A DNA stretch of 64,000 nucleotides, from the NCBI GenBank assembly GCA_018889975.1, contig CP076546.1, positions 3,720,001-3,784,000 on the forward strand. The letters run 5' to 3'. Source of the stretch: Bacillus sp. NP157. Its GTDB lineage: Bacteria > Pseudomonadota > Gammaproteobacteria > Xanthomonadales > Rhodanobacteraceae. Made by a program: the position numbers and the translations under genes. Shown here in pieces: positions 1 through 8,927 of this stretch (position 1 is its first letter; each line of letters opens with the position of its first letter). The notes under the pieces were generated by a model. It saw only the letters and a program-made list of their open reading frames with translations, did not search any database and was not told the DNA's origin.

Positions 1-1
1 C

Positions 2-694
2 AAGCAGATCGGCGACGTGCTCTCGGACAAGGGTATCGACTGGGCGTGGTATGGCGGCGGCTTCCAGGCCGCGCTCGATGGCAAGGGTGACAGCGACGAC
101 GGCACCTATCCGTCGACGCCGAACTTCCAGCCGCACCACCAGCCGCTGAATTACTTCGTCAGCCTGGCCCCTGGCACGGACGCGCGGGCGAAGCATCTCC
201 GCGACGGTGGTGTAGGTGAATCACCGAAGACCAACAAGTTCCTCGCCGACGTCGCCGCCGGCAAGCTGCCTGCCGTGGCGTACTACAAGCCGCAGGGTGA
301 CCTGAACATGCACGCCGGTTATTCCGACGTGGAAGCGGGCGACCGGCATATCGGTGCGATCGTGCATGCGCTGCGACAGAGCCCGCAGTGGAAGAACATG
401 CTGGTCGTGATCACCTTCGACGAGAACGGCGGCTGGTGGGATCACGTCGCACCGCCCAAGGGCGATCGCTGGGGTCCGGGTACGCGCATCCCGGCTCTCG
501 TCGTGTCGCCCTTTGCGAAGAAGGGGCATGTCGAGCATACGATCTACGATACCGGCTCTATCTCGCGCTTCCTTACCCGGCGCTTCAAGCTGGAGAAGCT
601 GCCCGGGCTGCAGATGCGCGAGGATGCGATGGTGAAGGCAGGCGGGCCTGCGCCGGGGGATTTGACCGAGACCCTGCAATTCACCCAGGCCTGA
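2..694 (+). CDS. Phosphoesterase family protein (acid phosphatase / phospholipase C type), 3' part
   Basis: The reading frame is open from the window edge, so the N-terminus lies outside. The visible C-terminal 230 residues contain the late motif of the PF04185 phosphoesterase family, ITFDENGGWWDHVAPP, followed by GDRWGPGTRIPALVVSP and a Ser/Phe-rich tail typical of AcpA-like acid phosphatases and phospholipases C. The Asp-Glu-Asn and Asp-His residues in this motif are the family's metal-binding positions. Members are exported enzymes that cleave phosphomonoesters or phosphodiesters; the substrate cannot be told from this fragment. A REP pair follows the stop codon directly. Confidence 0.85.
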   Translation, partial: KQIGDVLSDKGIDWAWYGGGFQAALDGKGDSDDGTYPSTPNFQPHHQPLNYFVSLAPGTDARAKHLRDGGVGESPKTNKFLADVAAGKLPAVAYYKPQGDLNMHAGYSDVEAGDRHIGAIVHALRQSPQWKNMLVVITFDENGGWWDHVAPPKGDRWGPGTRIPALVVSPFAKKGHVEHTIYDTGSISRFLTRRFKLEKLPGLQMREDAMVKAGGPAPGDLTETLQFTQA

Positions 695-696
695 CC

Positions 697-844
697 TGTA
701 GGAGCGCGCCTGCGCGCGAATGGGTGCTTGCGGTGATGGGTGATCTTGCTGATGGGTGATCTTGCTGATGGGTGATCTTGATGTTGGACGATCGCGAAGA
801 TGGATATCCTCGCGATCCCATTCGCGCGCAGGCGCGCTCCTACA
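697..844. repeat. Inverted REP pair enclosing a 16-bp tandem repeat
   Basis: A forward REP (697-720, TGTAGGAGCGCGCCTGCGCG...) and a reverse copy (821-844) face each other. Between them, 735-780 holds almost three copies of the 16-mer GATGGGTGATCTTGCT. The pair lies between convergent genes, which is the usual position for REP/BIME structures and could form a long transcript hairpin. Confidence 0.85.
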
Positions 845-855
845 TGCATTGGTGG

Positions 856-2415
856 CTAATGGCCCGGGGCGCCGCCTGACTTGAAGGGCGGCCTGGCGAA
901 CCAGATCGAGATCATCGCCAGCACGAAGATCAACCCGAAGATCCAGAACACGTCGTTCACAGCCAGCGTCGCGGCCTGCATGTCGACGATGCGGTTCAGC
1001 GCCGCGTTCGCCGTCGGTCCCTGCACCCCCAGCGTCTGCAGCCGATCCAGGTATTCACCGGTGGTGCGGCTACCCTCGACGACGTTCTCCGACAGCACCG
1101 CGTGGTGATACGTCGTTCGATGCGAATACATCGTCGTACTCACCGCCGTGGCGATGCTGCCCGCCAGCGTTCGGAAGAAGTTCGACAGCCCCGACGCACT
1201 CGCGACCTCCTCGTCGGGTAGCCCGGACAGGATGATCTGGTTCACCGGCACGAAGAACAGCGCGATGCCCGCGCCCATGCACAATCGGGGTATCGCCAGC
1301 TCGCTGTACGGGGCATTGGTGCTCAACGTCGACATGTAGAACGACGCCCCGGCGAACACCGCGAAACCGATCGTGTTCAACAGGCGCAGGTCGAACTTGC
1401 TCTGGAACACGCCGACGATCGGCGATAACACGATCGCCAGGATGCCGATGGGCGCGACGACGAACCCTGCCCAGGTGGCGGTATAGCCGAGGACCTCCTG
1501 CACCCACATCGGCATCACCACGGTACCGCCGAAAAACGCGAACATGCCCAGCGACAGGCAGAGCACGCCGACGAAGAAGTTGCGCTTGCCCAGCAATCGC
1601 AGTTCGACCACCGGATGCTTGTGCATCAGCTCCCATGCAACCAGGAAGGTCAGGCAGACCAGCGAGACGATGGCCAGCACGGTGATCGTCTTCGAGGTGA
1701 ACCAGTCGTCGTCGTTGCCGTTGTCGAGCATGAACTGCAGGCAGCCGACGCCGACCGCCAGCAGGAACAGGCCAACCGCATCGATCGGCAGCTTCGACAC
1801 CTTCGATTCGCGATCGCGCAGCAGCGCGTAGGTCACCACCACGGCGAAGATGCCGACCGGGATGTTGATGAAGAAGATCCACGACCAGTGGTAGTTGTCG
1901 GTAATCCAGCCACCGAGGATCGGACCGAACACCGGTGCGACCACCACCGTCATCGCCCACAACGCCAGGGCGATCGGCCGTTTCGCCACCGGGTAGTTGT
2001 TGAGCAGGAGCGTCTGCGACAGCGGCACCATCGGACCCGACACCGCGCCCTGCAACAGGCGGAACACGATCAGCATCGGCATCGACGTCGACAGTCCGCA
2101 GAGTGCGGAAAAGACGACGAACAGCATCACCGAAATCATGAACGTGCGCACTTCGCCGAACTGCCGCGCCACCCAGCCGGTCAGCGGCTGCATCACCGCG
2201 CTGGCCATCGAATAGGCGCTGATCGCCATCGTGCCTTCGTTGCTGCTCACGCCGACGTTGCCGGCGATGGTGCGCACCGACACGTTGACGATGGAGATGT
2301 CGAGCACCTCCATGAACGTGGCCAGCGCCACGCCAGCGGTCAGCAGGACCAGCGCGCCACCCGTAAGCGGCGGCCGGGCACCGCCCTTACCGTTCTTGCC
2401 GTTCTCGCCGGCCAT
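856..2415 (-). CDS. emrB: DHA2-family MFS drug exporter, EmrB/QacA type
   Basis: A 519-residue membrane protein with about 14 hydrophobic segments, the size and topology of the DHA2 drug:H+ antiporters. The first helix region contains FMEVLDISIVNVS, the family's motif D1 (LDxTxVNVA-like), and the 150-180 region contains a GPxxGG-type motif (FGPILGGWI) of motif C. It would work in the inner membrane, exchanging protons for amphipathic drugs. It is the last gene of a three-gene operon, 3 bases after the membrane-fusion gene, so it forms a complete EmrAB-outer membrane factor pump. Substrate is not predictable from sequence. Confidence 0.93.
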   Translation of the reverse strand: MAGENGKNGKGGARPPLTGGALVLLTAGVALATFMEVLDISIVNVSVRTIAGNVGVSSNEGTMAISAYSMASAVMQPLTGWVARQFGEVRTFMISVMLFVVFSALCGLSTSMPMLIVFRLLQGAVSGPMVPLSQTLLLNNYPVAKRPIALALWAMTVVVAPVFGPILGGWITDNYHWSWIFFINIPVGIFAVVVTYALLRDRESKVSKLPIDAVGLFLLAVGVGCLQFMLDNGNDDDWFTSKTITVLAIVSLVCLTFLVAWELMHKHPVVELRLLGKRNFFVGVLCLSLGMFAFFGGTVVMPMWVQEVLGYTATWAGFVVAPIGILAIVLSPIVGVFQSKFDLRLLNTIGFAVFAGASFYMSTLSTNAPYSELAIPRLCMGAGIALFFVPVNQIILSGLPDEEVASASGLSNFFRTLAGSIATAVSTTMYSHRTTYHHAVLSENVVEGSRTTGEYLDRLQTLGVQGPTANAALNRIVDMQAATLAVNDVFWIFGLIFVLAMISIWFARPPFKSGGAPGH

Positions 2416-2418
2416 CGA

Positions 2419-3873
2419 TCAGCCGCCGCGCTTGGCCGGGACCGGCGTGGGCGTGGTGTCCACGGTGTTCTGGCGGATGATTTCCTCGGCGTGCTGGTCG
2501 GCCTCGCCCATTTCCTGCTCGTAGACATTGGTCGTGGCGAGCGGCTTGCTACGCGGCGTGTCCGACAGCACGCGGCCGTCGCGGTCGTGGGTATCCACGT
2601 TCACGTCAGTCGACAGGCCGATCCGCAGCGGGTGCTTGCGCAGGTCCTCGGCATCGATGGCGATCCGCACCGGCAGGCGCTGCACCACCTTGATCCAGTT
2701 ACCGGTCGCGTTTTCCGCCGGCAGCAGCGAGAACGCGCTGCCGGTACCCGCGTTCAGGCCGACGATCTTGCCGTGGTAGTCGATGTCCGAATACATGTCG
2801 GTGGAGATCTTCACCGGCTGGCCGATGCGGATGTGTTCGAGCTGGGTTTCCTTGAAGTTCGCGTCGATCCACAGATCCTGCAACGGCACGACGGTGAGCA
2901 GGTCCTGCCCAGCCTGGATGCGCTGGCCGACCTGCACCTGGCGGCGTGCGGCATAGCCTTCGATCGGCGAGACGATCGCGTTGCGACCGTTGTTGACCCA
3001 CGCGTTGCGGAACTGCGAGCGCGCCTGGACCACGGCCGGGTAGTTCTCCACCGTGGTGCCGTCGACCTGCGCGTGTGCCGCGGCAGCTTCGCGTTCGGCG
3101 GCGTCCAGCGCGGCCTTGGCCTGCTGCATCTGGCGCTTGCCGGTGTCGACTTCTTCGGCCGATACGGCACGGCGTTCGAGCAGCGGGTGGCGCCGGTTGT
3201 ACTCGTCGCGTGCCTGCTCGTACTGGGCGCGGCGCTGCGGAATCGCGGCATCGGCCTGGTTCGCCTGCTGCATCTTCGCCTGCGCTTCGCGCACGGCCTG
3301 GGCCAGCTGGCCCTCGGCGTTCATCAGCGCGACGTTGGCGTCGACCGGGTCCAGCTTGATCAACACCTGGCCCTGGTGCACGCGGTCGGTTTCCTCCACG
3401 CCCACCTCGATCACCGTGCCGGCGACGCGCGACGAGATCGTCACCATGTCGCCCTTCACATAGGCGTCGTCGGTCGTCTCGCGCTGCGAGAAGACGAAGA
3501 TGTACATCAAAAGCCACGCCAGGCCCGCGAGGATGAACACCGCGGCGATGATCGAAAGGATGATGACTTTCTTGCGTTTGGCCTTCGGGTCTTCCTTCTT
3601 TTCTTCCTTGCCGTCCTTGTCCTTGCCGTCCTTATCCTTGCTTTCCTTGTCGCCGCTGTCCTTCGCGTCGCCGTCCTTGTCCTTCGCCTTGTCTTCGCCG
3701 TCGTCGGCGCCGTCCTTGCCATCCTTGTCTTCGTCATCGTCGCGACGCTCGCCGCGCGGCGATTCGTCGCCGTACTTGTGCAGGTATTTGTAGCGGTACT
3801 TGTACGGCTGCGGCGGCGTGGCGCCTTCCGCACCCTCGGCGCCTTCGCGCGGGTCGTCGTTTTCGGGCGTCAT
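2419..3873 (-). CDS. emrA: EmrA/HlyD-type membrane fusion protein with an unusual Lys/Asp-rich N-terminus
   Basis: A 484-residue periplasmic adaptor. From about residue 135 it follows the EmrA pattern: one transmembrane helix (about 105-130), a lipoyl half (TDDAYVKGDMVTISSRVAG), a long coiled-coil hairpin (about 180-290) and a beta-barrel domain. It links the MFS exporter to the outer-membrane factor. The first 100 residues are odd: a low-complexity cytoplasmic tail of repeated Lys/Asp/Gly blocks (KDGKDKDGKEEKKED), much longer than the usual EmrA tail of some 20-30 residues. Its DNA is a run of near-repeated TCCTTG units on the plus strand. Its start overlaps the stop of the upstream gene by 4 bases. 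Confidence 0.92.
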   Translation of the reverse strand: MTPENDDPREGAEGAEGATPPQPYKYRYKYLHKYGDESPRGERRDDDEDKDGKDGADDGEDKAKDKDGDAKDSGDKESKDKDGKDKDGKEEKKEDPKAKRKKVIILSIIAAVFILAGLAWLLMYIFVFSQRETTDDAYVKGDMVTISSRVAGTVIEVGVEETDRVHQGQVLIKLDPVDANVALMNAEGQLAQAVREAQAKMQQANQADAAIPQRRAQYEQARDEYNRRHPLLERRAVSAEEVDTGKRQMQQAKAALDAAEREAAAAHAQVDGTTVENYPAVVQARSQFRNAWVNNGRNAIVSPIEGYAARRQVQVGQRIQAGQDLLTVVPLQDLWIDANFKETQLEHIRIGQPVKISTDMYSDIDYHGKIVGLNAGTGSAFSLLPAENATGNWIKVVQRLPVRIAIDAEDLRKHPLRIGLSTDVNVDTHDRDGRVLSDTPRSKPLATTNVYEQEMGEADQHAEEIIRQNTVDTTPTPVPAKRGG

Positions 3874-5384
3874 CGCGGGGAGTCCTTACCGGCGGCCGTG
3901 GCCGGAAGCGCGGGCACGTCGTCGGCGTGGTAACCGCCGCCCAGTGCGTGGATGAGTGAGAGGTTGGCCGAGAGCATCTGGCTGGTGATCTGCAGGCGCG
4001 CGTCCTGCTGCTGGTCGAGCTGCATGTCGGCATTGAGCCAGTTGCGATCGTCGATCAGCCCTTTCGAGCGACGGTCGGCCGCCTTGCTCTTCTGCGCCGC
4101 GCTGGCGTCGTACTGGCGCTCGACCTGAACGCGCTGGTTGTCCAGCATCTGCAGGGTGGCGATGCCCTGGGCGATGTCGCCCGCGGCCTGCACCACCGCG
4201 CCGTCGTACTGGGCGACGGCCGAATCGAGCTGGGCCTGGGCGCTTTCGAACTGGGCGCGCAGGCGGCCACCGCTGAAGATCGGCAACTGCACCGACGCAC
4301 CGAGGTTGCCCAGGGTCAGGTCCGTGCGGCTGCCGGAGCCAAGGTCCGGGTAGGTGCGCAGGAACGCGCCCAGGGCCATGAGGCTGACGTCCGGGTAGTA
4401 CGCCTTGCGCGCCTGGTCGATACCCTTCGCCGATGCTTCGATCTGCCAGCGGGCGGCGACGATGTCCGGGCGGCGTGCGAGCAGGCCGAGTCGCGCATCG
4501 TCGGGCAGGCGCACGTCCGGGCTGGGCAGCGGCGCGGGCTTCAGGTCGCCGAGGTCTTTCGGCGAGACGCCGGCCAGCGCGGCGAGCTGGGCCAGGTCGA
4601 GGCTGGCCGCCCCTTCCAGTTGCGCGACGTTCTGCCGGGTCTGGGCGAGCTGGGCGTCGGCCTGGTCGAGGTTGGTTGGATCGTCCAGGCCGCCATGCAC
4701 GCGCAGTTCCACCAGCTCGCGGTACTGCGCCGAGAGATCGGCGGCGTGCCGGGCCACGGCGAGCCGGGCCTGCTGGGCCTGCCAGTCGAAGTAGGTGTTG
4801 ACGACGTTGTATTGCAGCGAGGTCGCCGCCGACGCGCGTTCCGCTTCCGCCGCGCGCGCCTGGCCGACCGACGCTTCCACGGCCGCCTTCTGCTTGCCCC
4901 ACAGATCCAGGTCCCACGTGGCCAGCGCGCCGGCCACGCCGCTGTTGCTCCAGCTCGAGCCGGGATTGAGCTGGAAGCCCTGGGCGCTGCCCGTGCCGCC
5001 GGGCACCTGGCCCTTCAGCGAGACATCGTTGTAACCATGCCCGCCGTTGAGCAGGCCACGCACCTGCGGATTGAGCTCGGCCTTCGCCGAATCCACCGCG
5101 CGCAGGGCAGCGCGGTAGCGCGCTTCGGCCTGCTCCATGTTCGGCGAACCACGCATGGCGGTATCCACGAGGCGATCCAGCTGCGCGTCGGCGTAGCGCT
5201 TCCACCACTCCGGCTGGGGCCAGCCCGCCTGCTCGGTCGGCAGGCCGGCGATCGGCACTTCGTCGCGCGGCACGAAGGCCGGCGGACGCACGGGCGGCGC
5301 GCAGCCCGCCACGAGCGCCGCGACGGCGACGGCGCCGACGAGCAGGCCGCCGGTCAGACGGCTTGGCCGATGGGGAATGGGCAT
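3870..5384 (-). CDS. NodT-family outer-membrane efflux lipoprotein (pump partner of EmrAB)
   Basis: A 504-residue protein beginning MPIPHRPSRLTGG, followed by a hydrophobic stretch and the lipobox VAGC (Cys about residue 27), then PVRPP, as in NodT/OprM-type outer-membrane factors. Two outer-membrane-efflux repeats follow, with long helical heptad stretches (about 60-250 and 270-480). It would form the TolC-like trimeric duct. The frame stays open 116 codons further upstream, but that extension runs through the divergent uppP gene and lacks a signal sequence, so the start at 5384 is preferred. First gene of the three-gene efflux operon; no regulator gene is adjacent. Confidence 0.93.
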   Translation of the reverse strand: MPIPHRPSRLTGGLLVGAVAVAALVAGCAPPVRPPAFVPRDEVPIAGLPTEQAGWPQPEWWKRYADAQLDRLVDTAMRGSPNMEQAEARYRAALRAVDSAKAELNPQVRGLLNGGHGYNDVSLKGQVPGGTGSAQGFQLNPGSSWSNSGVAGALATWDLDLWGKQKAAVEASVGQARAAEAERASAATSLQYNVVNTYFDWQAQQARLAVARHAADLSAQYRELVELRVHGGLDDPTNLDQADAQLAQTRQNVAQLEGAASLDLAQLAALAGVSPKDLGDLKPAPLPSPDVRLPDDARLGLLARRPDIVAARWQIEASAKGIDQARKAYYPDVSLMALGAFLRTYPDLGSGSRTDLTLGNLGASVQLPIFSGGRLRAQFESAQAQLDSAVAQYDGAVVQAAGDIAQGIATLQMLDNQRVQVERQYDASAAQKSKAADRRSKGLIDDRNWLNADMQLDQQQDARLQITSQMLSANLSLIHALGGGYHADDVPALPATAAGKDSPR

Positions 5385-5562
5385 GTCGAATCCGTGTGAA
5401 AGTTCTTGCGAGACGTGTGCACGGTCTTGCTGCGTCGCCGAAAAGTAGCAATGCACGGCGTAGGCGGGGCGTGACGGTTCACCGACTGAACTAAGTGGCG
5501 TGGCATCGGCCGGCGCTGCGGCTAAGCTACGCGGGTTTGTTTCGCCACCGGACGCCCTACCC

Positions 5563-6357
5563 GTGAATGACCTGCTCAGCGCCATCCTCCTCGGCATCGT
5601 CGAGGGGATCACCGAGTTCCTGCCCATCTCCAGCACCGGCCACCTGCTGATCGCCGAACGCTGGCTGGGCGCGCGCTCCGACCTGTTCAACGTGGCGATC
5701 CAGGCCGGCGCGATCCTCGCGGTGACCTTCATCTACTGGCGGACGCTGTGGAGCTTCGTGCAGAACTGGCGCCGCCCCGAGACGCGTGCCTACATCGCCA
5801 AGCTGGCCGTGGCCTTCCTGATCACCGCTGTGCTCGGCCTGATCGTCACCAAGATGGGCTTCAAGCTGCCCGAGAACATCACGCCGATCGCCTGGGCGCT
5901 GATCATCGGTGGCGTGTGGATGCTGGCGGCCGAACAGGTCGCGGCGAAACGGCCGGACCAGGCCGCCATCACCTGGCGTGTCGCGATCCTGGTCGGCCTG
6001 GCGCAGATGGTCGCCGGCATCTTCCCCGGCACCTCGCGCTCGGCCGCGACCATCTTCGTGGCGATGCTGGCGGGCACGAGCAATCGCGCGGCAGCCACCG
6101 AGTTCGCCTTCCTTGTCGGTATCCCGACGATGTATGCGGCGACGGGCTATGAATTGCTGAAGACGTTCCAGCACGGCGGTGCGGCCGGTGAGGACTGGAG
6201 TGGGCTCGGCATCGCCTTCGTGGTCTCGACGATCGTGGCCTTCGCCGCGGTGAAGTGGCTGCTGGGATATATCCGCTCGCACCGGTTCACGCCGTTCGCG
6301 GTTTACCGGATCGTGGTGGGTATCGCGCTGCTGGTGTTCTTGCCGGCGGGTGGTTGA
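5563..6357 (+). CDS. uppP: Undecaprenyl-diphosphatase
   Basis: This 264-residue integral membrane enzyme removes one phosphate from undecaprenyl diphosphate, recycling the lipid carrier for peptidoglycan and other envelope polymers; it also confers bacitracin tolerance. Both family signatures are present: EGITEFLPISSTGHL near the N-terminus (Glu-rich active-site motif plus the SSTGH loop) and PGTSRSAAT at about residue 170. Length matches the family (about 265-275). The start is taken as GTG at 5563 because the product then begins MNDLLSAILLGIVEG like homologues; the frame is open further upstream but adds unrelated sequence. Confidence 0.95.
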   Translation: MNDLLSAILLGIVEGITEFLPISSTGHLLIAERWLGARSDLFNVAIQAGAILAVTFIYWRTLWSFVQNWRRPETRAYIAKLAVAFLITAVLGLIVTKMGFKLPENITPIAWALIIGGVWMLAAEQVAAKRPDQAAITWRVAILVGLAQMVAGIFPGTSRSAATIFVAMLAGTSNRAAATEFAFLVGIPTMYAATGYELLKTFQHGGAAGEDWSGLGIAFVVSTIVAFAAVKWLLGYIRSHRFTPFAVYRIVVGIALLVFLPAGG

Positions 6358-6366
6358 AGGAAAGCA

Positions 6367-6427
6367 TCGCGCGCGGGCGCGCTGCTACAGGGGTGCCGCG
6401 ACCTTGTAGGAGCGCGCCTGCGCGCGA
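6367..6427. repeat. Inverted REP pair
   Basis: A reverse copy (6367-6389, one base diverged: GCTGCTACA instead of GCTCCTACA) and a forward copy (6405-6427) are separated by only 15 bases, in the gap between the convergent uppP and LysR genes. The arrangement is back-to-back, the opposite of the pair at 697-844. Confidence 0.85.
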
Positions 6428-6487
6428 ATAAAAACATGGCGGCGCAGCCGCACCCGCTGCAAACGCGCCCGCCCGACCGCCCGTCGC

Positions 6488-7468
6488 TCAGGCCACGGCC
6501 GCCATCGCCGGAATCTTCTTCCGCACGGCTTCCAGCTCGGCCTGCTGTTGCTGGACCAGCCGGCACTGCGGATCACTGGTGCGCTGGAACAGCTCGCTGG
6601 TCCACTCGATGAAGGCCTGCACGCGCGCCGACAGGTGGCGCTTCTGCGGGTAGACGATCCATAGGTTGGAACCGGTGGAGATCGTGTCGGTCATGATGAT
6701 CTCGAGCATACCCTTGGAAAGCGCGCATGCGGCGAGACAGTGCGGCGCCTGGATGATGCCGAGGCCGGCGATGGCCGCCTGGATCACCGACTCACCGTCG
6801 TTGATCATCATGTGGGCGTCGACATCGACGGCCACGCGCCCGCTGGGCGAATCGAACTGCCACTGCGAGGGCTTGCCGGTGGCCGGGTGGACGAAGTTCA
6901 CCGCGCGGTGGCTCTTCAGGTCTTCGATCGAGCGGGGGGTGCCGTGGCGGGCAAGGTACGCCGGCGACGCACACAGCACATTGCTGAAGTGACCGATCTT
7001 GCGGGCGATCAGGCTGGAATCGGCCAGTTCGCCCATGCGAATCGCGCAGTCGAAGCCTTCCTCGTTCAAGTCGAACGGGAAGTCGCACATGGTCAGTTCG
7101 AGCCGGATATCGGGGTAGCGCTGTTCGAATTCCGCCAGGTTGGGAATCAGCGCCGCCCGTCCCACGGACGATGACGCCGCCACCCTCAGCTTGCCCGCCG
7201 GCTTGGTCTTGGCGTAGCCCAGGGCCTCCGTCGCCTCGCTCAGGTCTGCAAGGATCTCCTTGCATCGTGAGTAGAATGCGCTCCCATCGTCGGTTAATCG
7301 CAGCGAACGTGTCGAGCGGAAGAACAGCCGGGCACCCAGGCTTTCCTCCAGCCGGGAAATGGCGCGGCTGACGCCGGACGGGGTCATTTCGAGATGGGTC
7401 GCGGCAGCCGAGAAGCTCTTCGCTTCCACCACCCGCACAAACACGCTGATCGCCGAGAAGTCTTCCAT
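6488..7468 (-). CDS. LysR-family transcriptional regulator, probable regulator of the divergent RND operon
   Basis: A 326-residue LysR-type regulator: winged helix-turn-helix in residues 1-60 (FSAAATHLEMTPSGVSRAI and LGARLFFRSTRSLRLT) and a substrate-binding domain at about 90-300. It is transcribed away from the RND efflux operon with a 250-base shared upstream region, the standard arrangement for a LysR activator such as MexT for mexEF-oprN; that role here is inference from position. The ATG at 7468 is preferred because a GGAG lies 8 bases upstream; the earlier in-frame TTG adds two residues. The inducer is unknown. Confidence 0.9.
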   Translation of the reverse strand: MEDFSAISVFVRVVEAKSFSAAATHLEMTPSGVSRAISRLEESLGARLFFRSTRSLRLTDDGSAFYSRCKEILADLSEATEALGYAKTKPAGKLRVAASSSVGRAALIPNLAEFEQRYPDIRLELTMCDFPFDLNEEGFDCAIRMGELADSSLIARKIGHFSNVLCASPAYLARHGTPRSIEDLKSHRAVNFVHPATGKPSQWQFDSPSGRVAVDVDAHMMINDGESVIQAAIAGLGIIQAPHCLAACALSKGMLEIIMTDTISTGSNLWIVYPQKRHLSARVQAFIEWTSELFQRTSDPQCRLVQQQQAELEAVRKKIPAMAAVA

Positions 7469-7493
7469 CGCCAACTCCGGTTCGGATTGATTC

Positions 7494-7508
7494 GTGACTA
7501 CGCGTCAC
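7494..7508. promoter_or_regulatory. Palindrome in the LysR/RND intergenic region (candidate operator)
   Basis: GTGACTACGCGTCAC, a perfect 5-bp inverted repeat (GTGAC/GTCAC) with a 5-base centre, lies 26 bases upstream of the LysR start. It contains a T-N11-A-compatible dyad of the kind LysR regulators bind. A role in autoregulation or in activation of the divergent operon is inferred only. Confidence 0.4.
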
Positions 7509-7721
7509 AGCCGAAGTGATTGTAGACCCATTTTTGGCTTGACGCGCAAGACCTAAGTTACGCAGCCAGAGCAAGAGCGGCGGTGGGAGAGGGGAAGTGG
7601 GCGCGGTCTTCGGGAGCACTCGAGGCCGGGCGGCATCGCTCCCCATCCCAACCACCGCCCCGCGCGCCCATTCTTCGCCCCCACTTCCCACCTCCCATCT
7701 CCGCTTCCCAGGCCTTCCCTC

Positions 7722-8921
7722 ATGAAGAAGAAAATCCTGTTCGGTTCATCGGCCCTGGCCGTGGCGGTCGCTTCCGCCATCTGGCTCGGCTCCCCGTCCA
7801 CGCGTGCCGCGGAGCCCGCGGCCGCGCTGCCCGCCCCCGAGGTCACGGTCGCCCAGGTGCTGCTGCGCCCGGTCAGCGACAGCAACACCTTCACCGGCCG
7901 GATCCAGGCCGTGGACACCATCCAGATCCGTCCGCGGGTCAACGGCTATGTCGACACCGTGCACTTCCGCGAAGGCGCGCTGGTGAAGAAGGGCGACCTG
8001 CTCTTCACCATCGACCCGCGTCCGTACCGCGCCGAAAGCGACCGCCTTGCCGCCAACCTCGCCCAGGCCCGCGCCGAAGCGAAGAACGCCGACGCCAACG
8101 CCGCGCGCGGCAGCAAGCTCGTGCAGCAGCACGCCGTGTCGCAGGAAGAAGCCGATCGCCTCGATACCGCCGCGGCCAGTGCACGCGCGCAGGTGGCTTC
8201 GGTGCAGGCGGCGCTCGACAACGCCCGGCTCAACCTCTCGTTCACCGAAGTGCGCGCACCGGTCGATGGCAGGGTCAGCAACGCGCAGATCACCGCGGGC
8301 AACCTGGTCACGCCGAGCGACACCCTCACCAGCGTCGTCACCACCGACCCGATGTACGTGTACTTCGACGTCGACGAGCAGAGCTTCCTGAAGCTGGATC
8401 GCCTGCGCCGCCAGAACGGCCACGCGCCGGAAGTCGACATGGGCCTCGCCGACGAGCAGGGCTATCCGCACGAAGGCAAGATCGATTTCGTCGACAACCA
8501 GGTCAAGGCCGGCGCCGGCACCATCCGCCTGCGCGCCGTGTTCCCGAACGGCGATGGCAGCTTCACCCCCGGCCTGTTCGCACGCGTGGAACTGCGCAGC
8601 GGCACCGCACAGCCGCGCGCGCTGATCGACGACAAGGCCGTCGGCACCGACCTCGGCAACAAGTTCGTCTACGTGCTCGGCAAGGACAAGAAGGTGGAAT
8701 ACCGCCGCGTGTCCACCGGTGCCCTCGTCGATGGCCTGCGCGTCGTCGATAGCGGCCTGAATGCCGAAGACGTCGTTATCGTGAATGGCCTGCAGCGTGT
8801 CCGCCCCGGCGTGGAAGTGAACGCCAAGCGGGTCGCCATGGCTTCGCTTGTTCCCGACAGCGCACGCAATGTCGCCAGCCGCCCCGCCGGTGTCGACAGC
8901 GTGGCGCAGACGCAGGACTGA
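7722..8921 (+). CDS. RND efflux periplasmic adaptor subunit (MexE/AcrA family)
   Basis: A 399-residue membrane fusion protein with an N-terminal signal segment (about residues 1-28, ending near TRAAEP), a lipoyl half (VNGYVDTVHFREGALVKKGD), a helical hairpin (about 100-165), the second lipoyl half (VRAPVDGRVSNAQITAGNLV) and C-terminal beta-barrel and membrane-proximal domains. It lacks a lipobox Cys, like MexE. It couples the inner-membrane RND pump to the outer-membrane channel. First gene of a four-gene operon with gaps of 6, 3 and -4 bases. Divergent from the LysR gene. Confidence 0.94.
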   Translation: MKKKILFGSSALAVAVASAIWLGSPSTRAAEPAAALPAPEVTVAQVLLRPVSDSNTFTGRIQAVDTIQIRPRVNGYVDTVHFREGALVKKGDLLFTIDPRPYRAESDRLAANLAQARAEAKNADANAARGSKLVQQHAVSQEEADRLDTAAASARAQVASVQAALDNARLNLSFTEVRAPVDGRVSNAQITAGNLVTPSDTLTSVVTTDPMYVYFDVDEQSFLKLDRLRRQNGHAPEVDMGLADEQGYPHEGKIDFVDNQVKAGAGTIRLRAVFPNGDGSFTPGLFARVELRSGTAQPRALIDDKAVGTDLGNKFVYVLGKDKKVEYRRVSTGALVDGLRVVDSGLNAEDVVIVNGLQRVRPGVEVNAKRVAMASLVPDSARNVASRPAGVDSVAQTQD

Positions 8922-8927
8922 TCCACC

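Noticed and set aside
1615-3933. A 772-codon open frame on the plus strand across emrB/emrA
   Set aside because: Antisense shadow of the EmrAB genes, with a His/Arg/Asp-rich product and no domain.
5385-5732. N-terminal extension of the NodT lipoprotein beyond 5384
   Set aside because: The extra 116 codons overlap uppP in antisense and would place the lipoprotein signal in the middle of the protein.
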